A model generated the notes under the pieces. That model worked only from the letters and a program-made list of their open reading frames with translations, searched no databases and was not told where the DNA came from. Below, piece by piece: positions 31,790 to 44,100 of a DNA stretch of 64,000 bases (the first letter of the stretch is position 1; each line of letters opens with the position of its first letter). The stretch is from Halichondria panicea (lineage: Eukaryota > Porifera > Demospongiae > Suberitida > Halichondriidae): contig NC_087388.1 of NCBI RefSeq assembly GCF_963675165.1, positions 1,962,800 to 2,026,799 of the forward strand, read 5' to 3'. Both the position numbers and the translations under genes were made by a program.

Positions 31790-34700
31790 ATGGCCTCTAT
31801 AGATCCTACTCAAGAGGAAAGCATTGTCCAGTTTGTGAGTGTGACTGGAGCTGATAATGAAAGAGCTCTCTTTTACCTACAAGCAGCTGCTTGGAATCTA
31901 GAAGTAAATTGCCTTGTCACGATAAAATGATTATACACTCAGCTTTATACACAATAAAAATAATTTGTCTATCCTAACAGTCTGCCCTAAGTGCTTTCTT
32001 TGACAATTCTGAGCCGTCCCACTCTGGTGATGGTCTGGGGGATGAACCTCTCATGCCAGTCCAAGAGACGCAAGCTCCTGATCCCTCGGCTGTCCCCAAC
32101 CGTCACGCTGTACCCGAGAAGGAAGAGGCATCATCAAAGCAACAGTGAGGATGTGTGTGTATATAGGTGACAGGTGACTGTGTGTTGAGAGAGAGAGAGA
32201 GAATTTGGGTGTGCACTACATAGATTGTACGTGTAGGAGTGCACTGATATCTAGTGTGTGGGCACATGTGTATCTTAATCTCATTGCACAATCATGTACC
32301 TATTATCATACTGGCATTATTGTGGTCTTGTTATTGTGTATTGGGGCATGAAACAACAGTAGCTATAATTACAGTCGCATTATACTATAAGTTATTGCGA
32401 CTCTAAAAGCCATGCAATGACACACAAGTTTGTGCACATACAGTGTACACATTATTCATTCACTCATACTGACATAGGGGAGGAATTGCCACCCTCTCTG
32501 ACTATCAGTCCAAACCGGGAACTTCCAGTGGGGACAAAGGTCAGGAGTACTTTGCGGGGGGCTCTGAGCACAGTGGGCAGATGATTGAGGGCCCTCCCAG
32601 GAAGAAACAGACCCCTGACAGTATCGCCAAAGAGGTGTTTGAGTCAGCGAAGAAGTGAGTGGTTGATGTATTTACACACCTCACAGAACTTAATCTAAAC
32701 ATGTTGTAAGAGCTGTTTTTATTAATTTATGTACACTTGGGTCCTCTTGTGATATAATACGTATGTCAATGTCCACAACATCTGTCATATCCCCACTCCA
32801 CCCCCTGATCACACCCACACTACAGCCAAGGTGCCATGAACATTGATGAAGAAGAGCAGCAGAAAAAGAAAGATAAATCAGCAGCTTTCCAGGGTTCAGG
32901 GTTCAAGTTGGGGGACTCAGAGGGTCCGAGTGTGCAAATCAGAGGAAGAGCACGTGACCAATCATCTGAGAAGGTATGTAACAGTAGCTGTGCTAGTACA
33001 GTGTTGTTGTGAGTGTGTCAGTGTGCTGGTGTTTACATTGTACAGTGTATAAGTTATCCGAGGCCATGCCGCGGCCAGCAGGTATATTATTCCGTTGGTT
33101 TGTTTGTTTGTGACATGTGAGTCTACTCACTTGGATACCATAGCGCTGTGTTTACAGTATGGATAGCCTTCACACAACAAGTTATTACCGTATATCTTCT
33201 AATTTATCGGACAGCAAAAAATAATTATTTTAGAAATTGTCCGGGTATAATTGGAACAGATTTTTATAGAGCATGCGAAGTGTCCGGAATAATTAGAACA
33301 AGCAAGCAGCTGCATGCGAGCTAGCTAAGTTTAATAGAACAGGGTACGACTGAATAGTTGCACTAGCTATCTAAAACTAGCCACTCAAAGCTATCTATCT
33401 GCAGCACTCAAGCCTTACTTGCCGTCTATGAATGGTAACTCAACTTTTCAAGGTATTGTCCGGATATTTAGAACAATGTAATATTAAAGTACTGGCGTGT
33501 CCGTTGTATTAGAACAACGAAAATTGCCCAAAAGAGTGTCCGGGGTAATTAGAAGTGTCCGATAAATTAGAAGATATACGGTAGTTTTAATAGTGGCAGA
33601 TTTGCTCGTTGTAGAATAAAAGCCAGCAAAAGCTAAGAAGCTTGAACTTGCACGTTGGCTAGCTAGATAACACGCGACGTTTATTCGAGGCAGATCTTAT
33701 TCTACATATTTGCAGCTGAAGTGATCCTTTACCCGTCTCTATTAGAAGTAGGTTGTTCTTCTTTACTATTGTATAACTGAAAATTCCTCTAGATCCTATT
33801 AATTTTACACTTCAGTGCTCTAGTTATTATAGTTACATGTAGCAGATAGAAAGTTTGTTTTGAAGGCCTTATTGTGTTTTCAGTTGCTATACATGTACGT
33901 GTAGCATTTCATTATTAATGTTTGTGGTTTTCGCTGATTAGGCATGTACACGAACATTATTTTATACCCACAAATTTAATATCTCATGCATGCATGCTGC
34001 AAAAAGGCCTGCTATTCCTTAAATCCACGAAATCCATTCGAATGGTATTCCTGCGAAAGTTCACACCCTCAAAATAATACGACTATTACATTCAGTACTC
34101 TTACTCATTGCATTTATAGGTGCGTGTGTATAATTATGAGTGAGACTTAAAAGAAATATTCCCATGAACTGTTGTAAAATAGAGGTTGTCTTCAATCAGA
34201 CAATCCTATGTAGTACATTTTATTGTACACTTTATCGTACATGCCCCTCCCCCTCAGGTTCGACACACATTAACGTTCTGGAAGGATGGTTTCTCAGTGG
34301 ATGATAGTGAACTGCGCAATGGAGAGTCGGAAGCTGACAAGGCCTTCATAGCAGCCATCCGTAAAGGGTAAGTTAGAACTCAAGGCTAGTTGTGAATGTG
34401 GCTTGTCCTAGTTTCAGTTGTACTGTGCACACTTGTAGAAAGGATCCTCTACAGTCATGTATCTCTTATATTATGCACACCATTATTATTATTGTGCACA
34501 AAAATGTGCATGTACTTCTGTGTGTGTGTACTTGTAATGTCGATAATTATCATGTTACAAAGTTTGTTTGTTCAGGGAGATTCCTCAAGAACTACTTCGC
34601 TCGGCTAAAGGCGGGGAAGTAGACATTGACTTACAGGACAGACGAACAGAGAACTATGTCCAACCTAAACGCAAGGTCGTGGCTTTTTCTGGGGAGGGGT

Positions 34701-35475
34701 ATAAACTGGGAGGGTGAGTTTATGTAGTACTGTCACCATGCGGCTTAATCTTAGCTATAGTGACATAGCCCAGTGGCCACACAAGTATGCAAGTTGAAGA
34801 GGCTATGTTGATTACATGACTAGCCTCGATCCCAGACCTTCCTTCAATGCGACCTAGAATCGAGGCTAGACATGCAATCTCTCAGAACATGACTTAAAGT
34901 AATTAATACACATTCATGTGTATTTGATTTCTCTGCTTTATTGTTCGCAGGGTTGCCCCAGAGGTAGTGTCTCATGCATCCCCTTCCTCGTCTGCCACGC
35001 CCACTCCCCCTCCATCAGTCCCTATCGATCCCGACCAACCAACAACTAATGTTCAAATCCGATTGGCCGATGGTAGCAGAGTGGTAGCAAAATTTAATCA
35101 CACCCACACTGTCAACGACATCAGACAGTACATCAATCTGTATCCTAATAATTATGTGTGGGACAGCGTTATAAAATTGTAGACTTGGATATGTAATTTT
35201 AATTTTACATTGTACAGATAGTGTGAGTGTGTATAATAATATAATTATCGCCTGCTTACATTTCTGAATCCCTCCTGTTTAGAGAGCTTTACATACGCCG
35301 TGTTTGTGTCCCCAATGACTGCGCTATAGTCCCTAACCCTCCCATCAGCTGTCGACCCTCTTCCTCTGTCTACGCTCTAATGACCACCTTCCCCAATCGA
35401 GAACTGAATGACCCAACACAAACAATAGCTGAAGCTAAGCTTCTCAATGCTGTTGTTGTGCAGAGACTCAAGTAG
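31790..35475 (+). CDS. NSFL1C: p97/VCP cofactor p47 (NSFL1C): UBA, SEP and UBX domains
   Basis: Adaptor linking the p97/VCP ATPase to ubiquitylated cargo and to Golgi/ER membrane fusion. Exons: 31790-31903, 31981-32144, 32478-32654, 32826-32973, 34258-34367, 34576-34713, 34951-35139, 35283-35475. They total 1233 nt, 410 residues, with all phases consistent. N-terminal [22 protein letters not shown]. The middle holds an acidic/Pro linker. SEP domain: [17 protein letters not shown] through [18 protein letters not shown]. Two SHP-type p97-binding segments are visible, [10 protein letters not shown] before the SEP domain and [10 protein letters not shown] after it. C-terminal [22 protein letters not shown] through [16 protein letters not shown]. 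Intron 4 contains a 394-bp MITE (33188-33581). Confidence 0.95.
33188..33581. mobile_element. MITE with CCGTATATCTTCTAATTTAT termini, 394 bp
   Basis: Terminal inverted repeats of about 25 bp (CCGTATATCTTCTAATTTAT and its inverse) flanked by TA. Nearly identical to 52945-53345 in reverse orientation. It lies in p47 intron 4. Confidence 0.85.
34821..34868. mobile_element. TAGCCTCG palindromic mini-MITE, 48 bp
   Basis: TAGCCTCGATCCCAGACC left end and ATCGAGGCTA right end, in a p47 intron. No clear target duplication remains. Confidence 0.6.
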
Positions 35476-35860
35476 AGCTGTGTAGTGCAAACTCTATATT
35501 GTTACTCACTCATTGATTGTTGATTATTCTGTATGTACAATTATCATTGTATATAAAGGGTTTTTACGGAATAATGAAGTAGAAATACGCCTGTTAATTG
35601 ACGATTATCACCAATAGCAACAATACTGAACCAAAAACCAACGATTATAGACTAGCTAGTTACTATTGCTGAGATACTGCTGCTGTGTGTACAAGACACG
35701 TATGTACGACATGTAAGGTAAATAACTGCTGATAGCATTATACGCACAGTAACACACGATTCATGATAAACTGACGACTGCATGAGCCAGCCCCGCCCCC
35801 CTTATGTGGTGCAAAAAAACAATTCACTGAATTTACATTCACTTGTAGAATGAATGAGTG
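35476..35860. other. Intergenic gap, p47 to unknown gene
   Basis: 385 bp, AT-rich. Nothing beyond a presumed p47 3' UTR and the promoter of the next gene is seen. Confidence 0.5.
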
Positions 35861-37050
35861 ATGGACAAGTCCTCCAAATATCCACTCTTTCCTTCAATCC
35901 CGAACAATTACCTCCCCCCAACACCCACCCCCACTCCTCACCATTTAAATAGGCGAGCTTACGGCTCCAGTACAGGTCATGACTCACCTCAAAGAAGCTG
36001 CATAGACACTCCTCTGAGTCTGTATGCATCCACAAGGACCAGACTGAGAGAAGAAATAGACAGCTATGCCTCTGTTCCTGTACCATGGAGACGAAAAAGC
36101 ATTCAGGTCAGCGTTTGAAAGATTATAATTGCCATTAACAATACGACGTAAAACAAGGTTGCATTATTATTATTATTTCCCTCTTGTTAGGATGAATCTC
36201 TAGCTGGTTAAGTGCGTCAGTTTTCTTTATATCTAGTGCCACACCTAGATCTGCATGTACTCTGTCATTCAACTATTAATTTTTGTTTTAATTGCTGTAG
36301 AATAATCACCGTTCATTCATAATCCAGGTCCCCCTCTCAGCATTGTGTGCACCAAAGGCAGTTCTAGGGGCAGTGGGAGGCACATTCAACTCCACTACTA
36401 AAGTCAAGAGTTTCCCATTGCCTTCAATCTACAATCGCCACCAGTTATCCAGTCGCGGAGTTCGCAATGTTGGATTACACACCGACAGGTACTTGCCAAC
36501 TACTCGCTCAAAAACAAGACGAACTGTATCAGACTCACTAGTAAATTTTTCAAGAATAGGCACAAAACAAAGTGAGCACCTGATCCGTTGTGAAACTGGT
36601 ATCATGTTCAGTCGCAAAATTCAAAAAGACGGAGAAGTAACGCCTCACAGGGTGCAACAGTCGTATTATATGAATGGACGCACAGCCCAACTTTTTAACA
36701 GAGAGGAAATTCCACAGAATGAGCTAGAGGTTTTACAGAAAATGGCACTCTCTCAAAATACTCGTCTCTACTACGGCAAAGGGATTCAATCGTTTGGAGG
36801 GAGAACTAGTAAAATCGTGAAACAGTTCGAGGACAGACTGCAAGAGACGATATCTGCAAATAATCATGGTAGTTATACTACTTTGGAGGACATTGATGCT
36901 AATCGATACAGTAGAGCAAGCAGAGCAGTGACACCCGGTTCCCCTATCATTGAGGAGAATGAACATGAAACTGAGCAAATAACTAGCAAGGTGCCCTCGG
37001 ATACAACCTTCATGACAGAACAAAACGATAACAATCAACCGTATACATGA
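35861..37050 (+). CDS. Unrecognised basic, low-complexity-flanked protein (331 residues)
   Basis: Two exons, 35861-36106 (82 codons) and 36301-37050, join in frame across a GT-AG intron (CATTCAG | gtcagc, ctgtag | AAT). The N-terminus is Pro/Thr-rich (YLPPTPTPTPHHL), followed by RTRLREEIDSYASVPVPWRRKS. The second exon is basic, with PLPSIYNRHQLSSRG, LIRCETGIMFSRKIQKDGE, QQSYYMNGRTAQLFNREEI and a possible helix (ELEVLQKMALSQNTRLYYG). The tail is acidic and polar. There is no signal peptide or membrane segment. I do not recognise the family; the many conserved-looking Arg/Tyr/Pro motifs resemble cytoskeleton-associated filamentous proteins, but that is only an impression. More 5' exons are possible. 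It lies 3' to p47 in the same orientation and converges on the GGCT gene 238 bp downstream. Confidence 0.65.
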
Positions 37051-37288
37051 CGTTTGTATAGATAGATCTACTACAGTTTTTATGTTCAACAATGTCATGT
37101 TGTAGAAATGTTTCACAAAAGGGCATAGCCTGGGATCTACTCATAGACAATAATAATTGACTTTCCAAGTCACAAGAAAATTACACAAGTACATAGTTAC
37201 TGATAGGATTGGCTCAGCCTATTAAAAACAGATTCTTGTTATAATTATATACATTAGAAAAAACATAAAAATTACTAGAATTATAAAG

Positions 37289-37901
37289 TTACTCTTTGTA
37301 ACCATTGTTCTGTACACATAAAAAAGTGTTTCGTACGTAGTCTTCTGGTAGTCCATGCTCTCTAGCACCGGCCACGATAGTCTTGAGGTACATTGGAGAT
37401 GGGAGTTCATCGTTCTCCTCTTTGCACATGTGGTACGCCTGACATTGCAGCTTCTCACCAGAGCCAAGCTCAACTTCTATTTCTCCTCTCGCCAGCAAAG
37501 GGGATTCTTGTCTGCAGAGATAGAATTGAACTACTAGAAAGTAGCTATGATGATTAATTACTATACATGCAGAGCATGTACATTACCCACAAGTCATGAT
37601 CATCGAAACGACTCTAAACATGCAGTGAGATTTAGCTCTACTGTTCAAACTGCCCTCACCTGTCCAGCATGGGTAACTGCCCTCTTTCCAGTCTCCAGAC
37701 CACCCCCCACACAACCTCTCCACCCTCCACCATGGTCGACCCCGCCCCCTTCCAAGATTCTGACCAGCCACAGAACCTGATACGCTTGCCATACACCTGC
37801 CCAATGCTCACAAAGCTTGCTGTAGGGCAGAACTGGTGAATCCTAGCTGAGCTCATATAGGAGCCGAAACTAAAGTAAAGAAAAGTCCCATCTTGGGCCA
37901 T
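37289..37901 (-). CDS. GGCT: Gamma-glutamylcyclotransferase (GGCT)
   Basis: Cytosolic enzyme of the gamma-glutamyl cycle that converts gamma-glutamyl amino acids to 5-oxoproline plus the free amino acid. Exons 37660-37901 and 37289-37511 (465 nt, 154 residues; human about 188, so the C-terminus is shorter). N-terminal substrate loop YFSFGSYMSSARIHQFCPTA corresponds to the family YFAYGSN motif, with FGSY in place of YGSN. EVVWGVVWRLERGQLPMLDR then QES aligns with the human segment that contains the catalytic Glu98, so the Glu of QES is the likely catalytic residue. C-terminal part: CQAYHMCKEENDELPSP and AREHGLPEDYV, both typical. Its start is 203 bp from the divergent SOWAH-like gene. Confidence 0.9.
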
Positions 37902-38104
37902 TTTCTGGTTTCAGCCTTCAAGGGGTCTGAGGAGTGCTGAGTTGGCTACACACCCACACCCTGAAATTGCGGCAAACATTATGGTCAATGAATATCATTA
38001 GCGAAACCAGTTTTCACATACAATACAGTCAAAGATCGCGATCGAGACCAGGGGCGGATAAGACTCTTTTTGGCTTGTCTTTTTCATGATCAAAACAGCT
38101 CAAG
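37902..38104. promoter_or_regulatory. Probable bidirectional promoter, GGCT / SOWAH-like
   Basis: A 203-bp gap between divergent starts, including a CG-containing stretch (AAAGATCGCGATCGAGACC near 38032) that is partly palindromic and stands out in CpG-poor surroundings. The call rests on spacing. Confidence 0.5.
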
Positions 38105-41100
38105 ATGTCTGATGTAACGCAAGATATGATCTTGGAGTATATCCTACGTAAGGGTGGAATGGTAAAGAATGTTGATCTAGTTCGACACTTCAAGAAGCAT
38201 CTTCAAGTTGAAGATCCAAGAATGAAAGGTACTACCCTACTACTAACTTAGCTAGGTATCTGGCAGTGTTTGTGCTTGTTGTTTTAATCTGGATTTGTAG
38301 ACACAGTAGCTTGCAACATAAGGCATGGCACACGGAAATGAATGTTTGCTTTGCATTACCGTATAGATAATTATAATTTTGGAACTGGTGTTTGCCCTAG
38401 GCCGGCTATAAAGCTAAGCGATCACTGCCCCTAAACAAGCTAAATCTTTCTATTGTAAAGAGCTAGAGAAAGAGAGTCAGTGTTTGTTGGTGGTAGACAT
38501 TCCTAACTATGCTTTTAAGCTAATTTGTGGCTTGAGTGCTAATTACCTGATCTGTGGCTTCAGGACTTAATTTTATTTGTGAAGTAAGTGTGCAGTAGAT
38601 ACTCTCCACCACTGTCCATTGTTTTACAACACACAGCAGAAGCCCCAGCATGTGTGCTAATAGGGTAGATAGACATAGCTTGCTCATTTGGGGGACTTTG
38701 TCTATTGCAGATGTAAGTGCATGTGCATTGTAGATCAGAAATTGTACTTTTAGCTGCCACTGTTGATTCGCTGATAAATTAATTCATATTTTCTTTTGAT
38801 GTGGTTTTATCTATCACACATCAGCATTTTATATGTACCTTAACTAGCTCAATGATTCTGTTTGCCTCCTAGCAACCGTCTGTCTACCACAATGTTCCTC
38901 ATTGTCAGGCAGATAACTGTGCTTTTGTTGCTTCTTCAGATCGAGCTCGAGAAGCTTTTAAAGAGAAAGTGAACTCTGTTGCCTACATCAAGTCTGAAAG
39001 GGTAAGTGTGAGATGTGTGTACGTGATATTCACAATAAATAGAACGGGATATGCACTCATATTTACAATGAGTATCTATGGCATCTCGATTTCTCTTTGC
39101 ATTAGTGGTCTTTGTATTAGTGGTGTTTGTGCCAATTCGTTCTTATTTTAGTAAAGTATATTGCACAATGCTGTTGACCCAGTAAATACCTGGCCATTGT
39201 ATAGTTATGTCGTGTTGTTTGTGTGAATTTGTTTGCTGATCTTGCCCCAGGGATTATACCAGTTAATCATTAGGTAATTATGGGGTGGTCACAATGGTAT
39301 GGAGGATACGGGTTATTACCTCTCAGTGTACATAGACACACTCCTAAACACCCCCATCTGAGGCTTGTGGTAGCTATAGGCTAAAAAAGGTTCAGAATCA
39401 GTTTAAAGTACAATTAATTACACACAGAGTAAATAGCCTTTTAGTAGCTCAACTATAGTTATGGTTTGTTGACCGATCTGGTTTGCTTGGGTCCCCTTCA
39501 ATAGTGACACAATAAGCTATGTGTACATGTATGTTGCATGACTGTCTGCCACCTTGTGTGGCCCACACTACTGTAACCATAACTTAGTCTGTCTCACCAT
39601 GACTACCCACGCATATGCCCACAGGGCGACAAGTTCCTCCACTTGCGACCGCAGTTTGAGTTTAAACTGGCCCAGCCCCCTTCAGGACGAGTACCAAACG
39701 GACAGAGATCCTCCATCTCCTCAACAGAAGACGCGTTTTCACCTCGGAAACAAACTCTAACTCAACGAGACTCGCTTTCGTATGATTTTAAATCTCCAGT
39801 AAAATCTTCTCCACCTCCGAGACCGATTACCAACTCAAGAGAGCCCATCTCTAACAGCATTGCTGGTGTCGCGCCGTCTCCGAAGAACACAGCTGTTCTA
39901 AACTCGTACAAGCCTGTCAGCATATCCCCTCCCCCTTCTAACTCTGTGTATAGCCCACCAAGTGTATCCAAGCCAGACTCTTCGATGGACTTTGACCTTG
40001 GAGGCTCAGATTTTGGCTCTTCTCTATTTGCTCAACTCGATTCGTTTGGGTCCTCACTTTTCACTAATGATACTGGTAGTAGTTCATTGACTACTAGTGG
40101 TAAAACTAGTCTGTCTGCTTCCAACGTAACTTCCTCTTCTCGTCAAACGGGTTTGTCCAGTTCTAATGTCGACTCTGCATCTCATCCCACTAGTTCATCA
40201 AGCTCCTATCTAGGCTCTCCATCTCGGCAAACTGGTCCGTCCAGTTCCAAAGTAGACAGTTATTCCAGCTCAAATTTAGGCTCTACTTCTCGTCAAACCG
40301 GTTTGACCAGCTCATCCATAGGAGACAGCAGCTCATACCGTGGGACCTCTTCAACCGCACCCAACTCTACTAGCAGCCTAAAAAGTTCGAACAATACAGG
40401 GCAGTCGCATCAGACAACTCAGCCGAGTTCTCTGTCACGCCACTCTGCTGTGAAGAGTGGTCTTCAAGTTGGGGACCGAGCCAGCTCTGGCTATGGATCA
40501 CTGGGGAAGGCTTCAAGTAAGTCTTATTGTCCTATGTACGTGCAGTAAATGGTTTTGGTACAATAAACTTAGGGGAAATTAAGGCAAGCTTGTAGTACAA
40601 TGTGTATAGTTATGGTATATCATTATGCCTGAGCTTCTAATTCCATGTGATGCTTCTTTAGTAAACACAACATAGTAGTGTACTCTGCATGTCTCTTGAA
40701 GTTCTTATAAGTTGATTAGGCTGCCTACAGTGTTTCTCCTAGCCATGCCAACATCCTTACTCTAGTCTGCCAGGGCTGTTGCCAGGATTCATTACAATAG
40801 TATGTGTTACAAACTGGTTCACCCTTGAGCAATAAGACTGGCCATATAAAGAGGAGGCCTGCCAACTCATTCAAGCTGAAATACATGCTATGGAGACTTT
40901 AGGGCCCATTAAACCTGGCTGCATTATAGAGGGTGAACTGCTTTATATGGTGGACAGGTTTGTAATAACCAAGCTATTCTATCTGTGAATAAAGCTCAAA
41001 AGGTATTTTCCTTGGTCTGTCGTAACTACCTGTGGTGGTAAAGGTACACCTGTTATCTTAACCACATCTGCGCACACAGCAGTCGTGTGGGTTTGTTTAC

Positions 41101-44100
41101 AGTGCATGTCTCTGATATAAATACGCTTCAATGTACATACCACATTAGTGATGTAATCTAGCTATTGATTTTGTCTTCCTCGATGTATGTACAAATGCTA
41201 ATTATGATGTAATACATATTTACTGTCAGCTTAATGCAATAAAGTATAATTGTGACTGTACAGTTTGGTATGTGGGAATTAAACCTTTCTATACCATAAT
41301 TAAATTATTATGTACTACCGTCCTTTGGTATATTTATGACTCAGTAAATTAACACAGAAATGCCCTGTCTAAGCATCCACTAAAAATTAAAACTCGATCG
41401 GCCTATATAATTACATCGATTGGTGAAACCTATACTGTTTAATTATATATTTCTCAGTAATACCTGTATACTGTATAGCGCTCGTGACATTTGTTTGTGT
41501 GTGCATCTTCTCTGAATTTTGTAGTGATGGTTTCTACATGTATATATGCTGTGTTTGTTGCGGTCTTGTGTACGGCTCTATACGATATGTTGTGTCAACT
41601 AGCCTGAACTTTGTGGACTAGTTAGATATGTATTGTTGAAGACGATAGATTATTAAAGCATTTTCAACATTTCACTGCAATTTACATTATTAGTCGTGCT
41701 TATTATTGATAAATCCTGTTTAGAGCGATCATCTTTGGGCAGACTAACAGTGGCTGTAATAAAGAGGTGGCCTACGCTAACAGTTTAAAACACATAAGTT
41801 AGTGACCACAATAGACAGATTTTTGCTGTATGTTTGTGCATTGCATTTCCTGATCATGAACTATATGATCATGAACTATGTGGCATAATTGTGTTCCATG
41901 CAGTCACTGTATTGTACTGTACGTATATAGCTATGGTAATGGATAAGGCTCATAGGAGATGTACATCACTGTTTTCATTCCAGTCATTCTGTGCATAGCT
42001 CTGCTTGGCATGACTGCGTGATATTCTTGTGGGAATTGGCTACACATGAATATGGTGCTAGTACTAGTGTGTCTGAGTGTTGTATATATCTGAGCCTAAT
42101 GTAGTGCCGTTGAACAATGGCTGTATGCAATTGGCTGGTCTGTGTCTGTTGACAGTGTGTACAGTGTGTGTTGACAGGTCCTGAGGGAATTTGAGGAGTG
42201 GTAATTAATGCAGCCCGCTGTTAATACGACACAGTGACATATAATATCTCGTTTCACGCTTCTATGGACACACCTACACACACTTACTACACACACTCAC
42301 AACGCACATACTTATCCCTCCCCTCCACCCCCCCACACACACACTCACTCCTCACCCCACCCACCACACACACACACACAGACTCCCCCCACAGCACTTC
42401 CACGCCGAGCAAAACCCTTCAAAGCAGCAGCAGTGCAAACAAATCAACATCGAGCTCACTATTTGATGACCTTGATACAATGTTAGCTGGTCTGGATTCC
42501 TCCATCTCTATGAGCCTATTCGATAGTACCCCCTCTAAACCCTCGTCATCCACTGTTGACACGTCTGTCTCGAGTAATGGCCCGGGGTCGTCTCTAAATA
42601 GCCCACCCTCGAGTAATGGCCCGAGGTCCTCTTTGAATAGCCCACCCTCAAGCGTTTACTCCAAACCAGCAGCTTCCTCGACTAACAGCACGCCATCGAA
42701 GACTGCGAACTCGAATAGTGGAACAGGGTATTCATATAACAGCATACCCCCCAAGACAAACAGTGGTACATCCTCCAGGCCAATAAGAGAGTCAACACAG
42801 AGCATGGCTAGTGCTACTTCTATCGGTTCTTCTAAATCGCTCTCAAGTACCTCTCCAGCCTTGACCAATGGGAGCGAAGAAGTCAAACATGTGACCAGTC
42901 GTCGCCCACCCCCTGGACCGTCTCCTGTCCCCAAACGCCCTGCCCCTAAGCCCCCCACTCGTAAATCAAGCGAACAGAAGGAGAGTCCACTAATGGCAAA
43001 CACGCTTGGTCGACACACGACCACTTCCAACAGTCATGAAAACTATGGCTCAAATACACAGTCTTTGGGACGACAACCACACTCCCCCAAAGCTGCAGAG
43101 GGTGTGGTCAATCGTCACGGGGGTAAGGCAGACGATCCATCTCATGGAACATTGGGGGGTCTTGGACTGGATTTTTTGAGTTCGTTTGGAAGTTTTGGAT
43201 CATCTGCAGGGACGAGCTTAGATTATGGACCTCCACCACCCTCACAACCCCCACCCCTCTCACAACAGGCTCCACCCACACAACCTCCACCACCCTCACA
43301 GCGGGCTCCACCCGCTCAGACGGGGCACTCCAGATTGTCTGATATCGGGCGACCACAGACATCAACGGAGGATGCCCCTGCAATCAGAGTGGAGTCTCCT
43401 ACCAAAAGCTCAGGTGAGTTGAGTGTATATAGGTTCAGATAGCCTAGGAGATGAACCTTGAACCCTCGTGTGATGCTTAAAATTAGTGTGTGTTCAGATG
43501 TCTTGCCAATAATTATGTACCTGCATGTACACACAACTTACATGCACATGTTTGTGCACAGATTTAGCGTGGCTTAGTATTTGGCTCGCACATGTACTGT
43601 AGCTGTGTTATGAGGTGAAGTACCGGCCCTTTGATGATTCAATATACTTTTTAGGAAAATGAATCTTAAGAATTACCCGTACAACAATGTACAATACATG
43701 TATATGTACATGTACATGCATATACACCGTATGTGCTTGTTCACATATGCAGTACCTTCAGGCCTTATGGTTTTGTTCTCTGTTACCATGACTTCATGGC
43801 CTGCTATTGATTGATCACATAAGACACACCTTTACACCTCGTTGATTTGGTAATAGAATACACATGTAATTGTTTTATTCCAGACACATCCAGTCACACT
43901 GGTAGGATCTCCCCATTCAATGTCAACGAGAGTGGACGTGGTCGATCCCCAACATATACCAGTCTGGGGCCACGACCTCATCACGATTCTGCTGAGCGAT
44001 TAGGCCAAAAATGTAAGTTTTCACTGGTAGAAAGAGGATGCATATAATTATACGTAAAGTAATGTTGTTTGCAAAATACATGTACATGTACCACACCCCA

